Shown one piece after another: positions 1 to 8,500 of a DNA stretch of 46,106 nt (positions are counted from its first letter, which is position 1; every line of letters starts with the position of its first letter). The notes below the pieces were generated by a model. That model was not told where the DNA came from, searched no databases, and saw only the letters and a list, made by a program, of their open reading frames with translations. The position numbers and the translations under genes are program-made. Source of the stretch: Bacteroidales bacterium (lineage in GTDB: Bacteria; Bacteroidota; Bacteroidia; Bacteroidales; Bacteroidaceae); assembly GCA_030532685.1 (NCBI GenBank), contig JAUNKN010000016.1, forward strand, positions 1 to 46,106. The letters run 5' to 3'.

Positions 1-77
1 GAAAGATTTCACCCCCAAATCTCTAACCTCTTAAACTTTACCGGACAGCAATAAAAGAAATTGTAGCTGTCAACTAA

Positions 78-114
78 AAATCCGCATAAAAACATCTCGT
101 TTTTATGCGGATTT
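78..114 (-). terminator. Intrinsic terminator after the small acidic gene
   Basis: A perfect 16-bp inverted repeat (78-93 with 99-114) encloses a 5-nt loop. A T-rich side is present in both directions, so it may act bidirectionally. It lies 16 nt past the stop codon of the leftward gene at 130-471. Nothing else is seen in bases 1-77. Confidence 0.8.
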
Positions 115-129
115 CTGTTAGAGTAAACT

Positions 130-471
130 TTAGCTATTAGCATCGTCAAAGTCATCTCCATAGGAGAGTTCGGCTTCGCAAAGTAAGAGTAATTCTTCAA
201 CAAGGAAGTCTCCCATTTTGTCTTTTTTTGCTTGTTGGGCAAGAGAGCTTGCCATTGTTTCCATATCTAAAGAAATATATCCTTCTTCATCTGGTTCAGC
301 TTCGAGAACTCCACTTTGTGCCAAATATTCTTCGATTAAATCATGGAAATAATAGAGCATTTCATCGTCATAGCGCTCTTTCATCTCTTGAGGAAGTTGC
401 GCACGAACGTGAGTGATAAGTTCTGCATCGAGCTGTGCATCCCTCAAAAGTTCATCGTCTAAGACTGCCAT
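130..471 (-). CDS. Conserved hypothetical acidic protein
   Basis: The product is a 113-residue acidic protein (many Asp/Glu, especially after residue 60) with no signal peptide or membrane segment, so probably cytoplasmic. I do not recognise a named domain. The reading frame extends upstream to a TTG at 534, but that stretch crosses the stem-loop at 499-541. I therefore chose the ATG at 471, which gives a protein starting MAVLDDELL. The gene is downstream of thioredoxin but separated from it by an intrinsic terminator, so it is probably expressed by read-through or its own weak promoter. No function is assigned. Confidence 0.7.
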   Translation of the reverse strand: MAVLDDELLRDAQLDAELITHVRAQLPQEMKERYDDEMLYYFHDLIEEYLAQSGVLEAEPDEEGYISLDMETMASSLAQQAKKDKMGDFLVEELLLLCEAELSYGDDFDDANS

Positions 472-498
472 ACTTTTTATGTTTATGGGAAAAGGAAT

Positions 499-541
499 AA
501 AGGAGTTGTGCTCAAGATTCAACCTTTGACACAACTCCTTT
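499..541 (-). terminator. Intrinsic terminator after thioredoxin
   Basis: A 12-bp perfect inverted repeat (499-510 with 530-541) has a 19-nt loop. On the minus strand it is followed by a T-rich run. It starts 16 nt after the stop codon of the thioredoxin gene. Confidence 0.75.
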
Positions 542-556
542 TTGTGAAAACTGTTC

Positions 557-871
557 TTACAAATTGGCCTGCACCTTTGCTACCACTTCGCTCTTGGGAA
601 GAGCACCGACAAATTTGTCTACTACCTGTCCTCCCTTGATAAACAAAACCGTGGGAACAGAACGGATACCAAATTCGATTGCTAAATCATCGCTCTCGTC
701 TACGTCTACTTTTACGATATTGGCTTTTCCTTCAAATTCGGTAGCAACCTCATCAATGATAGGGCTGAGTTTTTTGCAAGGGCCACACCAAGTGGCAGAG
801 AAGTCGGCTACGAGGAGAAGATCTTGTGCAGCAAGTTGCTTGAATGTTTCGCTATTTACAGGATTGGACAT
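557..871 (-). CDS. trxA: Thioredoxin
   Basis: This is a 104-residue single-domain thioredoxin, the usual length. The active site WCGPCK lies at about residues 28-33 and the cis-proline motif (SVPTVLFIKGG) at about residues 71-81. There is no signal peptide, so it acts in the cytoplasm as a disulfide reductase, normally recharged by thioredoxin reductase (not in this window). A consensus promoter lies about 40 nt upstream and a terminator 16 nt downstream, so it looks monocistronic. The gene symbol is by family similarity; Bacteroidales carry several thioredoxins and this could be a paralogue. Confidence 0.93.
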   Translation of the reverse strand: MSNPVNSETFKQLAAQDLLLVADFSATWCGPCKKLSPIIDEVATEFEGKANIVKVDVDESDDLAIEFGIRSVPTVLFIKGGQVVDKFVGALPKSEVVAKVQANL

Positions 872-911
872 AGTGCTTAATTTTATGAGTTTAGATAAAT
901 TTCTTTGTATG

Positions 912-943
912 CAAAGATACAGTTTCGAACTGAATATCCCAAA
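912..943 (-). promoter_or_regulatory. Bacteroidetes-type promoter of trxA
   Basis: Read on the minus strand, TTTG (940-943), a 20-nt spacer, then TATCTTTG (912-919) match the Bacteroidetes primary sigma consensus TTTG-N19/20-TAnnTTTG. It lies about 40 nt upstream of the thioredoxin ATG. Confidence 0.75.
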
Positions 944-962
944 CCTTTCTATCTGTTTATGG

Positions 963-3551
963 CTATTCTTGCTTTTTTAAGCTTTCCAGCGTCAATTCGG
1001 CAGCTGCTGGTTTTTCTTGTAAAACATGAGAGAAGATATAAGCAACTCCTACGCTTACACACATTCCAATGGCGCCATATAGAAGGAAAGATAGATTGCT
1101 ATATTCCTTTACGATAAAAACGGCACAAACTCCCATTACGAAACCAATTGTGGCAGCCTTGCCTCCTATACGAGGAAAAAATATACCCATAAGGAAGAGC
1201 CCTCCCAATCCAGAAGATAATAAACCTAATATTTCTTGGAAGAAGTCGAGTAGCGATAGGATGTTCCAAGTCGCCATAAGTAAAGCCAAAAGCATGCCAA
1301 GTATTCCAGAAATCAATGAGCTATATCGTGCCGAAATTAAAATTTGCCGCTCACTCGTATTCTCGCGAAAACGCTTGTAAAAATCCATTGTAAAGGCAGT
1401 GGCTACAGAATTGATGTTGCTTGAGATTGTGCTCATCGTGGCAGCAAAGATGGCGGCGATTAATAACCCCGCTACACCTGCAGGAAGCTGACTCATAATG
1501 AAGAATGGAAAGATTGTATCGTTTTTCTCCATCACGAAATTCATTTCTGCAGGCTGTGTCTTGAAGAACGTATATAGGCCTGCTCCTATCGCAAAGAATA
1601 CAATGCTCACAAATACACTCATTACACCATTGAGCATAATCGAGCGGCGAGCAGCTCTTTCGTCTTTGGTCGTTAAATAACGCTGAATAACGGTTTGATC
1701 GGAAGTATAAGAAATTAGGTTGTTGGCCATTCCTCCGAGAATGATCACCCAAAAGGTTGCACTTTCCCATGAGAAACTCCAATCGAAGAGTTTCATTTTT
1801 TCATCAGTAAGAGCAATGTCTATAAATCCGGAGAATCCTCCTTCTGTACCTGTAATGAGATAAATAACGGCTAAGATAGCCCCTCCTACTAAGATAAATC
1901 CTTGTACCACATCGCCCCATACAACGGCTTCAACTCCTCCCATCGTACAGTAAACAATGGTGATGATAGCCATCAGTACGATACAAACATAAATATCGAT
2001 GCCTGTTACAGCTGTCAATGCCAAAGAAGGGAGATAAAGAACGAGCGCCATGCGCGCTATCATGAATACGATGAACAAGGTGGACGCCAGCAAACGTAGG
2101 GACAGATTGAAGCGTCGTTCCAAATACTCATAAGCAGAAGTTACATTGAGTCTGCGGAAAAAAGGCAGATAGTACTTCATTACCGGGAAACTCACGATAA
2201 GGATCGTTACGAGCATGGGATAATAGGTCCAGTTAGTAGCATAAGCCTTGGCTGGATAGGCCATGTATGTAATAGCTGAAAGCATAGTAGCATAAATACT
2301 AATGCCTGCTGCCCACCATGGAATACGTCCTCCTCCTGTGAAAAAATCTCCAGCAGCTTGTTCGCGTTTCATAAAATAGTATCCCAATAAAATCATCCCC
2401 AAAAGGTAGGTAATGAGTACCGTCCAATTCAAAAAACCAAACTCCGTGCGCACGTTCATCTCTACTTTTGTGACTTCGGTGGCTCGGATACCAGGTTTAG
2501 ACTCTCCGCCTATAAATATCCAAGCTCCTTGACGGTCAACAAGCGAAGCACCAGCACGAGCCAAAAGGGGAGAATATCCCTCTTCCACCCAAGTATCGGT
2601 AATCGTATTGTAAAGAATCAGTGAGGAACGAAATTTGTACCATGAAGGCTCCTGGCGCAGATAATCTTCATCGGTTTTTCCTTGAATTGCGGCCTCAAAA
2701 ATATCTTTATTAACTCCTCCCATTGTGACGACAAACTGGCTACCACTTTTAGTACTGGCAGCTCCGACGAGTGCAAAAGGTTTTCCAGAGAGCTGCATAG
2801 AGGCCGTTTCTCTCCACGTTCGTTTGTTCAAGTCATATATAAGACTCGTGCTGGCACAACATTTTTGTTGTGCATCATAGCCACCTAATATCAGGAGAAG
2901 ACCTCCTGTTGCTCCATTTTGTACCACCATCGTGGCTTGTAGGCGTCCTTGACCAGGCATTTCTCCAAGGTCTTCCCATTGGCGGATTTTAGGATCAAAA
3001 AGATAAAGTCTCTTGTTCTGATTTCCTTTATCATCCACTCCTCCTGCTACATAAATTTGTCCTTTCTCGTCGATAGCCGCTGCCATTTGTTGCAAAGCTT
3101 TAGGCATAGAGGGCCATGGTTGAAGAGCAGTCTTACCTTCACGAAGGATAAGTAGATAGGCCGTCGAGAAAGTGCGTGTACCATCTGTTCCTCCTAAACA
3201 AAGCACGCCTTGAGGTAAACTCACACTTGCTCCATAGGCAAGAGGATGAGGGAGGTTTCCGACATGTTGCCACGTTTTCCCCTCGCTTACAAAAATGTTA
3301 CGATAAAACACTTTTTCTCCCCCCTTTGCTGCAGGAGTATTAGGGAAATTGCAGCCTCCAGCTATAAGTATTTTCCCTCCATGTTTTCCTGCCATCATCC
3401 CAGACAATCCTTGTCGTGCAGAAACTTCAAGAGCAGGCCAAGGAGTGAAGGCCGTTGTATTATATTTATTGTCGGGAGAAGTTTTAGACTCAGCGTGTAG
3501 GTTGATTACCGTGAGCAGAGAACATAAAAGCGAAAAAAATAAGTGTTTCAT
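963..3551 (-). CDS. NanM-like mutarotase fused to sodium:solute symporter
   Basis: The product is an 862-residue two-part protein. After an N-terminal signal peptide (residues 1-20), about 350 residues form Kelch-like repeats. Six Gly-Gly motifs (AGGCNF, LGGTDG, AGGVDD, LGGYDA, MGGVNK, IGGESK) match a six-bladed propeller of the N-acetylneuraminate epimerase / cyclically permuted mutarotase type. From about residue 374 to the end it is a sodium:solute symporter (SSS family) with roughly 13 membrane helices. The likely role is sugar-anomer conversion in the periplasm coupled to uptake of sialic acid or a related sugar; the substrate is inference. No other nan genes are adjacent, so it stands alone. 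A consensus promoter precedes it. The frame is uninterrupted, so the fusion is not a sequencing artefact visible here. Confidence 0.88.
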   Translation of the reverse strand: MKHLFFSLLCSLLTVINLHAESKTSPDNKYNTTAFTPWPALEVSARQGLSGMMAGKHGGKILIAGGCNFPNTPAAKGGEKVFYRNIFVSEGKTWQHVGNLPHPLAYGASVSLPQGVLCLGGTDGTRTFSTAYLLILREGKTALQPWPSMPKALQQMAAAIDEKGQIYVAGGVDDKGNQNKRLYLFDPKIRQWEDLGEMPGQGRLQATMVVQNGATGGLLLILGGYDAQQKCCASTSLIYDLNKRTWRETASMQLSGKPFALVGAASTKSGSQFVVTMGGVNKDIFEAAIQGKTDEDYLRQEPSWYKFRSSLILYNTITDTWVEEGYSPLLARAGASLVDRQGAWIFIGGESKPGIRATEVTKVEMNVRTEFGFLNWTVLITYLLGMILLGYYFMKREQAAGDFFTGGGRIPWWAAGISIYATMLSAITYMAYPAKAYATNWTYYPMLVTILIVSFPVMKYYLPFFRRLNVTSAYEYLERRFNLSLRLLASTLFIVFMIARMALVLYLPSLALTAVTGIDIYVCIVLMAIITIVYCTMGGVEAVVWGDVVQGFILVGGAILAVIYLITGTEGGFSGFIDIALTDEKMKLFDWSFSWESATFWVIILGGMANNLISYTSDQTVIQRYLTTKDERAARRSIMLNGVMSVFVSIVFFAIGAGLYTFFKTQPAEMNFVMEKNDTIFPFFIMSQLPAGVAGLLIAAIFAATMSTISSNINSVATAFTMDFYKRFRENTSERQILISARYSSLISGILGMLLALLMATWNILSLLDFFQEILGLLSSGLGGLFLMGIFFPRIGGKAATIGFVMGVCAVFIVKEYSNLSFLLYGAIGMCVSVGVAYIFSHVLQEKPAAAELTLESLKKQE

Positions 3552-3576
3552 AGAATTTCTGTAAGATTTTGCTGAG

Positions 3577-3608
3577 CAAATATAGCACTTTTCACCGAAT
3601 GCAACAAA
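3577..3608 (-). promoter_or_regulatory. Bacteroidetes-type promoter of the mutarotase-symporter gene
   Basis: On the minus strand TTTG (3605-3608), a 20-nt spacer and TATATTTG (3577-3584) fit the consensus. The -7 element is about 26 nt before the ATG at 3551. Confidence 0.7.
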
Positions 3609-3675
3609 CGCTATCTTTGTGAAATATCATGGCGAGAGCTCTTCGTCTTTCCTCTGTATTATCTCATGGATTGGC

Positions 3676-3731
3676 AAAAAAAGTGGGTAATGCCAAGAGA
3701 ATACATCCGATATCCCTCTCACATTACCCAC
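3676..3731 (-). terminator. Terminator of the hmu operon
   Basis: A 10-bp stem (3683-3692 with 3722-3731) is followed on the minus strand by seven T residues (3676-3682). It sits about 60 nt past the stop codon of the last gene of the hmu operon. Confidence 0.8.
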
Positions 3732-3790
3732 GTATTGATAGATTCGTACGTGATTTATTCTCTTCTTCTCGGAAGAAGAATTTGTATCTA

Positions 3791-4129
3791 CTATTCGGGC
3801 AGATAAATAATCTCTCCGTTTTCTAATTGGTAAGCTACGCCTACCTTTTTACCACGTTTGCCAGATTTTCCAGATTGATCTTCCGAAGGTGTATATCGAT
3901 TGATTTTCTGTCCTTCTTTAGTGATAATTTCCATGTTGTCTTTCCCGGGATTCTTCACCATTGTAAAATCTTCCTGAGAAAACATTTCTGTCATATCGTA
4001 GCGAGCAACGAGCGCCACCATTAGGGCGACAGCAAAAACCATGGCGACGTCAAAAAGATTAGCTACGGTACTCATAATATCACTTCCTTCGTCGTCGGAA
4101 AGGAAAGTGCGTCTGTGTCGTCGTGTCAT
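3791..4129 (-). CDS. hmuV: HmuV, DUF2149 (ExbD-like) membrane protein
   Basis: The 112-residue protein has one membrane segment at about residues 22-42, preceded by a basic N-terminus (MTRRHRR), followed by a periplasmic tail. This is the layout of DUF2149 proteins, which resemble ExbD/TolR and pair with MotA/TolQ/ExbB-like proteins. Its ATG is 4 nt from the end of the upstream hmuU gene, so the two are translationally close and probably form one channel complex. Last gene of hmuYRSTUV; a strong terminator follows. The likely job is to pass proton-motive force to the haem uptake/processing machinery; that role is inferred from family and context. Confidence 0.85.
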   Translation of the reverse strand: MTRRHRRTFLSDDEGSDIMSTVANLFDVAMVFAVALMVALVARYDMTEMFSQEDFTMVKNPGKDNMEIITKEGQKINRYTPSEDQSGKSGKRGKKVGVAYQLENGEIIYLPE

Positions 4130-4133
4130 AGGA

Positions 4134-4730
4134 TTAAATTGATTTTCGGGCAGAGAATGTAGCTATGATAAACTCAAGATTAGCCAAATCATGAGCATAC
4201 CAACGCTTTTTGACTTGCAGCGTGAGCGTACCAATGGCACCTGTAACCAAGCCAACGACGGTGGTCGCAAAAGCCACTTGCATATTGTAGGCCATAGAGG
4301 CTATATCTCCTGTAGAAAGTCCTACCAAGGCAGGGCCCATAGGAATGAGCGTACCCAACAAACCGAGTACAGGTCCCATTTTGGAAAGTGTGCGAGAGAG
4401 GGATAAGTCAGAATCTGCAGAGTTCTCAAATTGGGCGAGCAAACGTTCGCTTTGAGCGGCATCTTCTCCTATCATAAGCAGGTGTTTGTAGTAAGGAGTG
4501 GCGATTCCTACCAACTTGGGTAAACGATTTTCGAGGTGCTCCAGATTATTGGGAGTGAGAGTATCAAGCACTTCGCTGAGCTGAGCAGCACTCTTACGAT
4601 AAGCCATGTATTGGCCAAAGAAACCGCCAACGAGTAGCAGAGAGCGGAGAAAAAGCAAAATGAGGAGAACGATGACGGGTACAAGCAATCCATTGCTTAT
4701 CCAAAACAGAGTATCGGAAATAAAATGCAT
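4134..4730 (-). CDS. hmuU: HmuU, MotA/TolQ/ExbB-type proton channel protein
   Basis: This 198-residue inner-membrane protein has a hydrophobic N-terminal helix (about residues 12-36) and two further helices in the C-terminal half. Its GPVLGLLGTLIPMGPALVGLS segment (about residues 118-138) is the signature of the MotA/TolQ/ExbB proton-channel family. It follows hmuT after 52 nt and precedes the ExbD-like hmuV by 4 nt. By analogy with ExbB-ExbD it would use proton-motive force. Whether it energises HmuR or the HmuS chelatase step is not decided by sequence. Confidence 0.9.
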   Translation of the reverse strand: MHFISDTLFWISNGLLVPVIVLLILLFLRSLLLVGGFFGQYMAYRKSAAQLSEVLDTLTPNNLEHLENRLPKLVGIATPYYKHLLMIGEDAAQSERLLAQFENSADSDLSLSRTLSKMGPVLGLLGTLIPMGPALVGLSTGDIASMAYNMQVAFATTVVGLVTGAIGTLTLQVKKRWYAHDLANLEFIIATFSARKSI

Positions 4731-4782
4731 AAGTCAAAGAGAAAATGAGGAGTGAATGTTGATAATGAAAGAAGATTTGCAC

Positions 4783-5466
4783 TTAAAGGCTTTTCTTACC
4801 TTGTCGGAAGCGCCACCAAGCATAGCCCATTAAAGCAAAAGCAAAAGTGAGACCTAATACACCAAGTAGTGCATAGATATCCACATGCGATATCGCAGGA
4901 ACGGCACTGCCACCATTGACTGTTGCGACGATTCCCATGACGGCGATTAAGACATTGAGCATGAAGAGTAGCTCCAAACGCAATTCTACCTCTGGCAGCA
5001 AACTGCGTAGCCCAATGACCATCAGCGGGAGTCCAATCGCCAAGACTATGGCCAATCCCCATGCTATCAGCGGAAAACTAAATCCTGGTAGTGCAAAAAT
5101 ACAACTCACAAGTGTGGCAAAGAGCACAGGAAAGATGAGTAGGCTGGGATAATAGCCCAAGAACTTCCAAAGCCAACGCCTCCGAGGATGAGGCGTTGTA
5201 GGAGCTGTTACACTCAGCCAGCAGAAAGCCAAAACCAAGGCTATATCGAGCGATAATAAAACGCTGGTATCACGCATCAAGTTCGCATCAGATAGCCAAG
5301 CGGCTATCTGAGTACGACTTTGTTCAATGGCCCAGGGCCAGCTCAACCCCACGAAAAGGGCTACGAGGAGCATGGTTGCTAAAAGTTGCCACCGCGCAGC
5401 AAAGGTGAGCTTGAGCAAAAAGCTCAAACCCACCATTGCCATCAGCGATAGTACGAGAGTTTCCAT
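4783..5466 (-). CDS. hmuT: HmuT, polytopic inner-membrane protein of the haem locus
   Basis: The 227-residue, very hydrophobic protein has about six predicted membrane helices and charged stretches (HPRRRW, RFRQGKK) typical of cytoplasmic loops or tails. I see no catalytic motif. Its place between hmuS and the proton-channel pair hmuU-hmuV matches hmuT of the Porphyromonas hmuYRSTUV locus. It should not be confused with the periplasmic haem-binding HmuT of other phyla. Function is unknown; a membrane partner of HmuS or a haem/iron permease component are both possible. Confidence 0.8.
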   Translation of the reverse strand: METLVLSLMAMVGLSFLLKLTFAARWQLLATMLLVALFVGLSWPWAIEQSRTQIAAWLSDANLMRDTSVLLSLDIALVLAFCWLSVTAPTTPHPRRRWLWKFLGYYPSLLIFPVLFATLVSCIFALPGFSFPLIAWGLAIVLAIGLPLMVIGLRSLLPEVELRLELLFMLNVLIAVMGIVATVNGGSAVPAISHVDIYALLGVLGLTFAFALMGYAWWRFRQGKKSL

Positions 5467-5524
5467 ACGAGATGATTTTTCAAAATCGGTAGTTGTCGAC
5501 GATGCATGGCTGGAAGTGAAGAGC

Positions 5525-5550
5525 GAGGAGCTCCCCGTAGGGGACTCCTC
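5525..5550 (-). other. Intra-operon RNA hairpin between hmuS and hmuT
   Basis: An inverted repeat of 6+5 bp with one bulged base (5525-5530/5532-5536 with 5540-5544/5545-5550) has a 3-nt loop. It lies in the 128-nt hmuS-hmuT gap. No U tract follows on the minus strand, so it is more likely an RNA stability or processing element than a terminator. Confidence 0.6.
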
Positions 5551-5594
5551 CTCTTCTTTTCCTTTTTGACAAAGTACCTAACATTGATACTTGT

Positions 5595-8500
5595 TTAGGC
5601 TGATCGACGGCGCTTGCGTACAAAGAACACGGCAGCGACTAATAGAGCTAAAACTCCTGCTCCAATGGCGAGTCCACTGATGACTTGACGCTGCGAAACA
5701 GGCTGAGCATTGAGCTCCTCTTTTTTGAGCACAGTGCCATTCTTTCCATCGGCCGCAGCTTCACGCATCTTGTCGATTTGCTGCTCGTAAGTTTTTGCCG
5801 CTTCAGCATCTACTTTAGAAGCAATATACTTATTGAGCGTTTGGTTGCCTCCTGCAAATTGAGTGCCTGCACTACCGTATTTAGCAACCAATTCCGTATG
5901 TACTTTAGCCAAGGTCTGTACCTGTTCATTGCTGGCTTTCCACATCCCTTTTCGTACGCTCTCGAGCATTACTCCTGTGATGGTTTGCAGAGCAGCAGGA
6001 TTTTTAGACTCGAAGAATTCGCGCGTGCCGAGTTTATGCTTATCCTTGACGTACACTTCATAGATTTCGCTCCACAACTGGTCGTCGATAGCTTCGGGCT
6101 TCATGACCTCCCACCCGAAGGTGTTCTTGACATATTCCTCGAAACCTGCGGCAGCAGTAGCTTCGCCTTTCATTTGCTCGCGGATGTATTCGGGATTGAA
6201 TATTGTTGTGCGGCTTTCTACCCCGATAGCTTCCTTTACTTCTTGCATTCGCACACGATTGCGATTGCGATAGTCGCTTAAGTAAGCATCGGGATCTTTG
6301 CCCGTAACATTGCGTACGGCCAAGTTCAAACCTCCCATGAATTCAAATACGTGGTCGAGGCTCAACGCTCCCCAAGTGTTGCTTTGGCGCGGTTGTACCA
6401 CGACGTCAGTGCGAGTAAGTGCAGCTGTGAAACTCTCTTTTTGGAATTCTTCCCAGCGTTTTTCGTCGCCATAGAAAGCTCCCATATTATTGAGATAAGT
6501 GTCGGCCACCTCTTTTTCGCCCTCCCACTTGTCCGAAGCCATGACCATTCCCTGAATTCCAGTACCATAGTTGCCATTTACGCCTCCAAAGACGCGGCGC
6601 GCTGCAAGTTCACGAGCATCTTTAGGCGAAACACCTTTCTCTACCAGTACGCGTTCGCTTTCTTCTACTCCTGCGACCACTTCATTGGTAAAAGTTTCGT
6701 CTTTTGCCTCGGCTGCCATACGTACGGCACGCTGTATGAGGAATAGACGTGAAGCTGCAAGGTCACGCAGTTGTCCCGAAGTTTGTACGACAACGTCTAT
6801 GCGAGGACGTCCCAATTCTTGCGAAGGAATGAGGCGCAAATCATTGACACGACCGAAAGGATCTCTTACTGGCTCTACTCCCAGCATATATAGTGCTTGA
6901 GCGATGGTGGCTCCTTCTGTTTCGATAAACTCGCTGCTCCACAAGGTGTAGCTCACTTTACGTGGTAGGCTATCGTTGTGACGACGGCGATAGGTATCGA
7001 GCGTATTCTTCACCAAGTGCTTGGCTTTTTCCCAAGCAGCTTCGCTGGGAGTTGCTTCGGCGTTGATGGAATACATGTTGCGTCCAGTGGGGAGTGCATT
7101 GGGATTGGCAATGGGGTCGCCGCCAGGGCCTGGTTTTATGTATCCGCCAGACAAGGCGTCGATCATGGCATCTATTTCCAATTGCGGGCTACGCAACAGG
7201 TGCTCACGGTAGCGTCCTACGTTCTTAATCGTGCGTTCTACCTCCATAACTGCAAAAGCAAAATCTTTTTCAGCACGGGTGTATTCCTTGGATTGAGACA
7301 AAGCCTTCGCTCTTGCTGCCACGTCAGCAGGCATTCCCGTGGGCTTCTTCTCCTCTTTTTCCTTTTTGCCCATGCCATGAGGCGCCTTTAACCCCATAGC
7401 AGCAGCAGTGCGCATCATGGCCATCATGGCCGCACTGGGCTTTTTGCGTTTGCCCTTATTCTTGGAGCTGGGAGGAGGCATCATAGCCATCATGCTCTTG
7501 GGCTTGGTCAGATCGGCATAGGTCTCTCGTGCTTTGGCCAATTCTTGAGGAGATATTTTGGCCGTAGTACAAATAAACTGATCGGTAGCGGCAGCAGGAT
7601 TGGCCAGTAGACGAGCGACGATAGCCTTGGCAGGATTCAAGTAGCGGGCCGTAAATATAGCTCGATGACGCTCGGCATCTTCCACCTTCCGTTTGCGCAT
7701 CTTGTCCAAAGCCAGAAGGTTATAGGCTATGGGATCGGCACTCATCGCCATCACTGTCGTGTTGAGGCGTTGAGAAGAGAAGGGGAGTCCGAGGGTGTAG
7801 AGCTGTCCACCAATCTTTTCGGTCGACAGTTCTTCGGCAAAGGCTTCGATGCGTTCCACATCGCTCTCCGAGTAAGGTTGAGTCAAAATGCTGTCCAAGC
7901 CTAATTCTCGGTGCATACCCATTTGCACGGTGAGCTTTTTGACCTTCAATCCAGCCTCACGCAAAGCTGCTGGATTGGGCTTTTCCTCCATGAGCAAATG
8001 ATTGTATTGGTGAATGGCCTGATCGAGCGCGCTATATGTGCTACGCAAGTTGCTTTCCAAGAAAGGAGGAGTCAGATAGCTCTGCAGCGTTGCGTAGGCA
8101 CGGCGCTTGGCCATGATTGATTCGCCTACGTTGGCAATGGTCCAAAGATAAAAATGCGGCACAGTGCCTACCAAGCGGTCAGGCCAATCGAGCGATGAGA
8201 GCATCGTTTGCTTGTGTGGGGTAAACTCCAAACTTCCATGTGTACCAAAATGGAGCATTGCATCGGCCTTGAAGCCATGTTGGGCCCATAGATATTCGGC
8301 AATGTAGGCATGGGGAGGTGTTGCGTTCACACCATGTACAATTTGGAATTGATCGCTGCCTTCGGCGGCGGCCAACTGGGGGAGCAAAACGACATTGCCC
8401 AAGTCTATGCGAGGCACTCCCAAGCGACCATCGGGCGAAACGAGGTATTGCCCAGGGAACTCGCCCGAAGCCTTGACTACTGCTTTGTACACTTCGGGGT

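Noticed and set aside
3629-3826. Plus-strand frame of 65 codons between the symporter promoter and hmuV
   Set aside because: It runs through the hmu terminator stem-loop. A TATCTTTG lies upstream at 3612-3619 but has no -33 partner.
5685-6281. Long plus-strand frame inside hmuS
   Set aside because: Antisense shadow of a well-conserved gene, Cys/Phe-rich without domain content.
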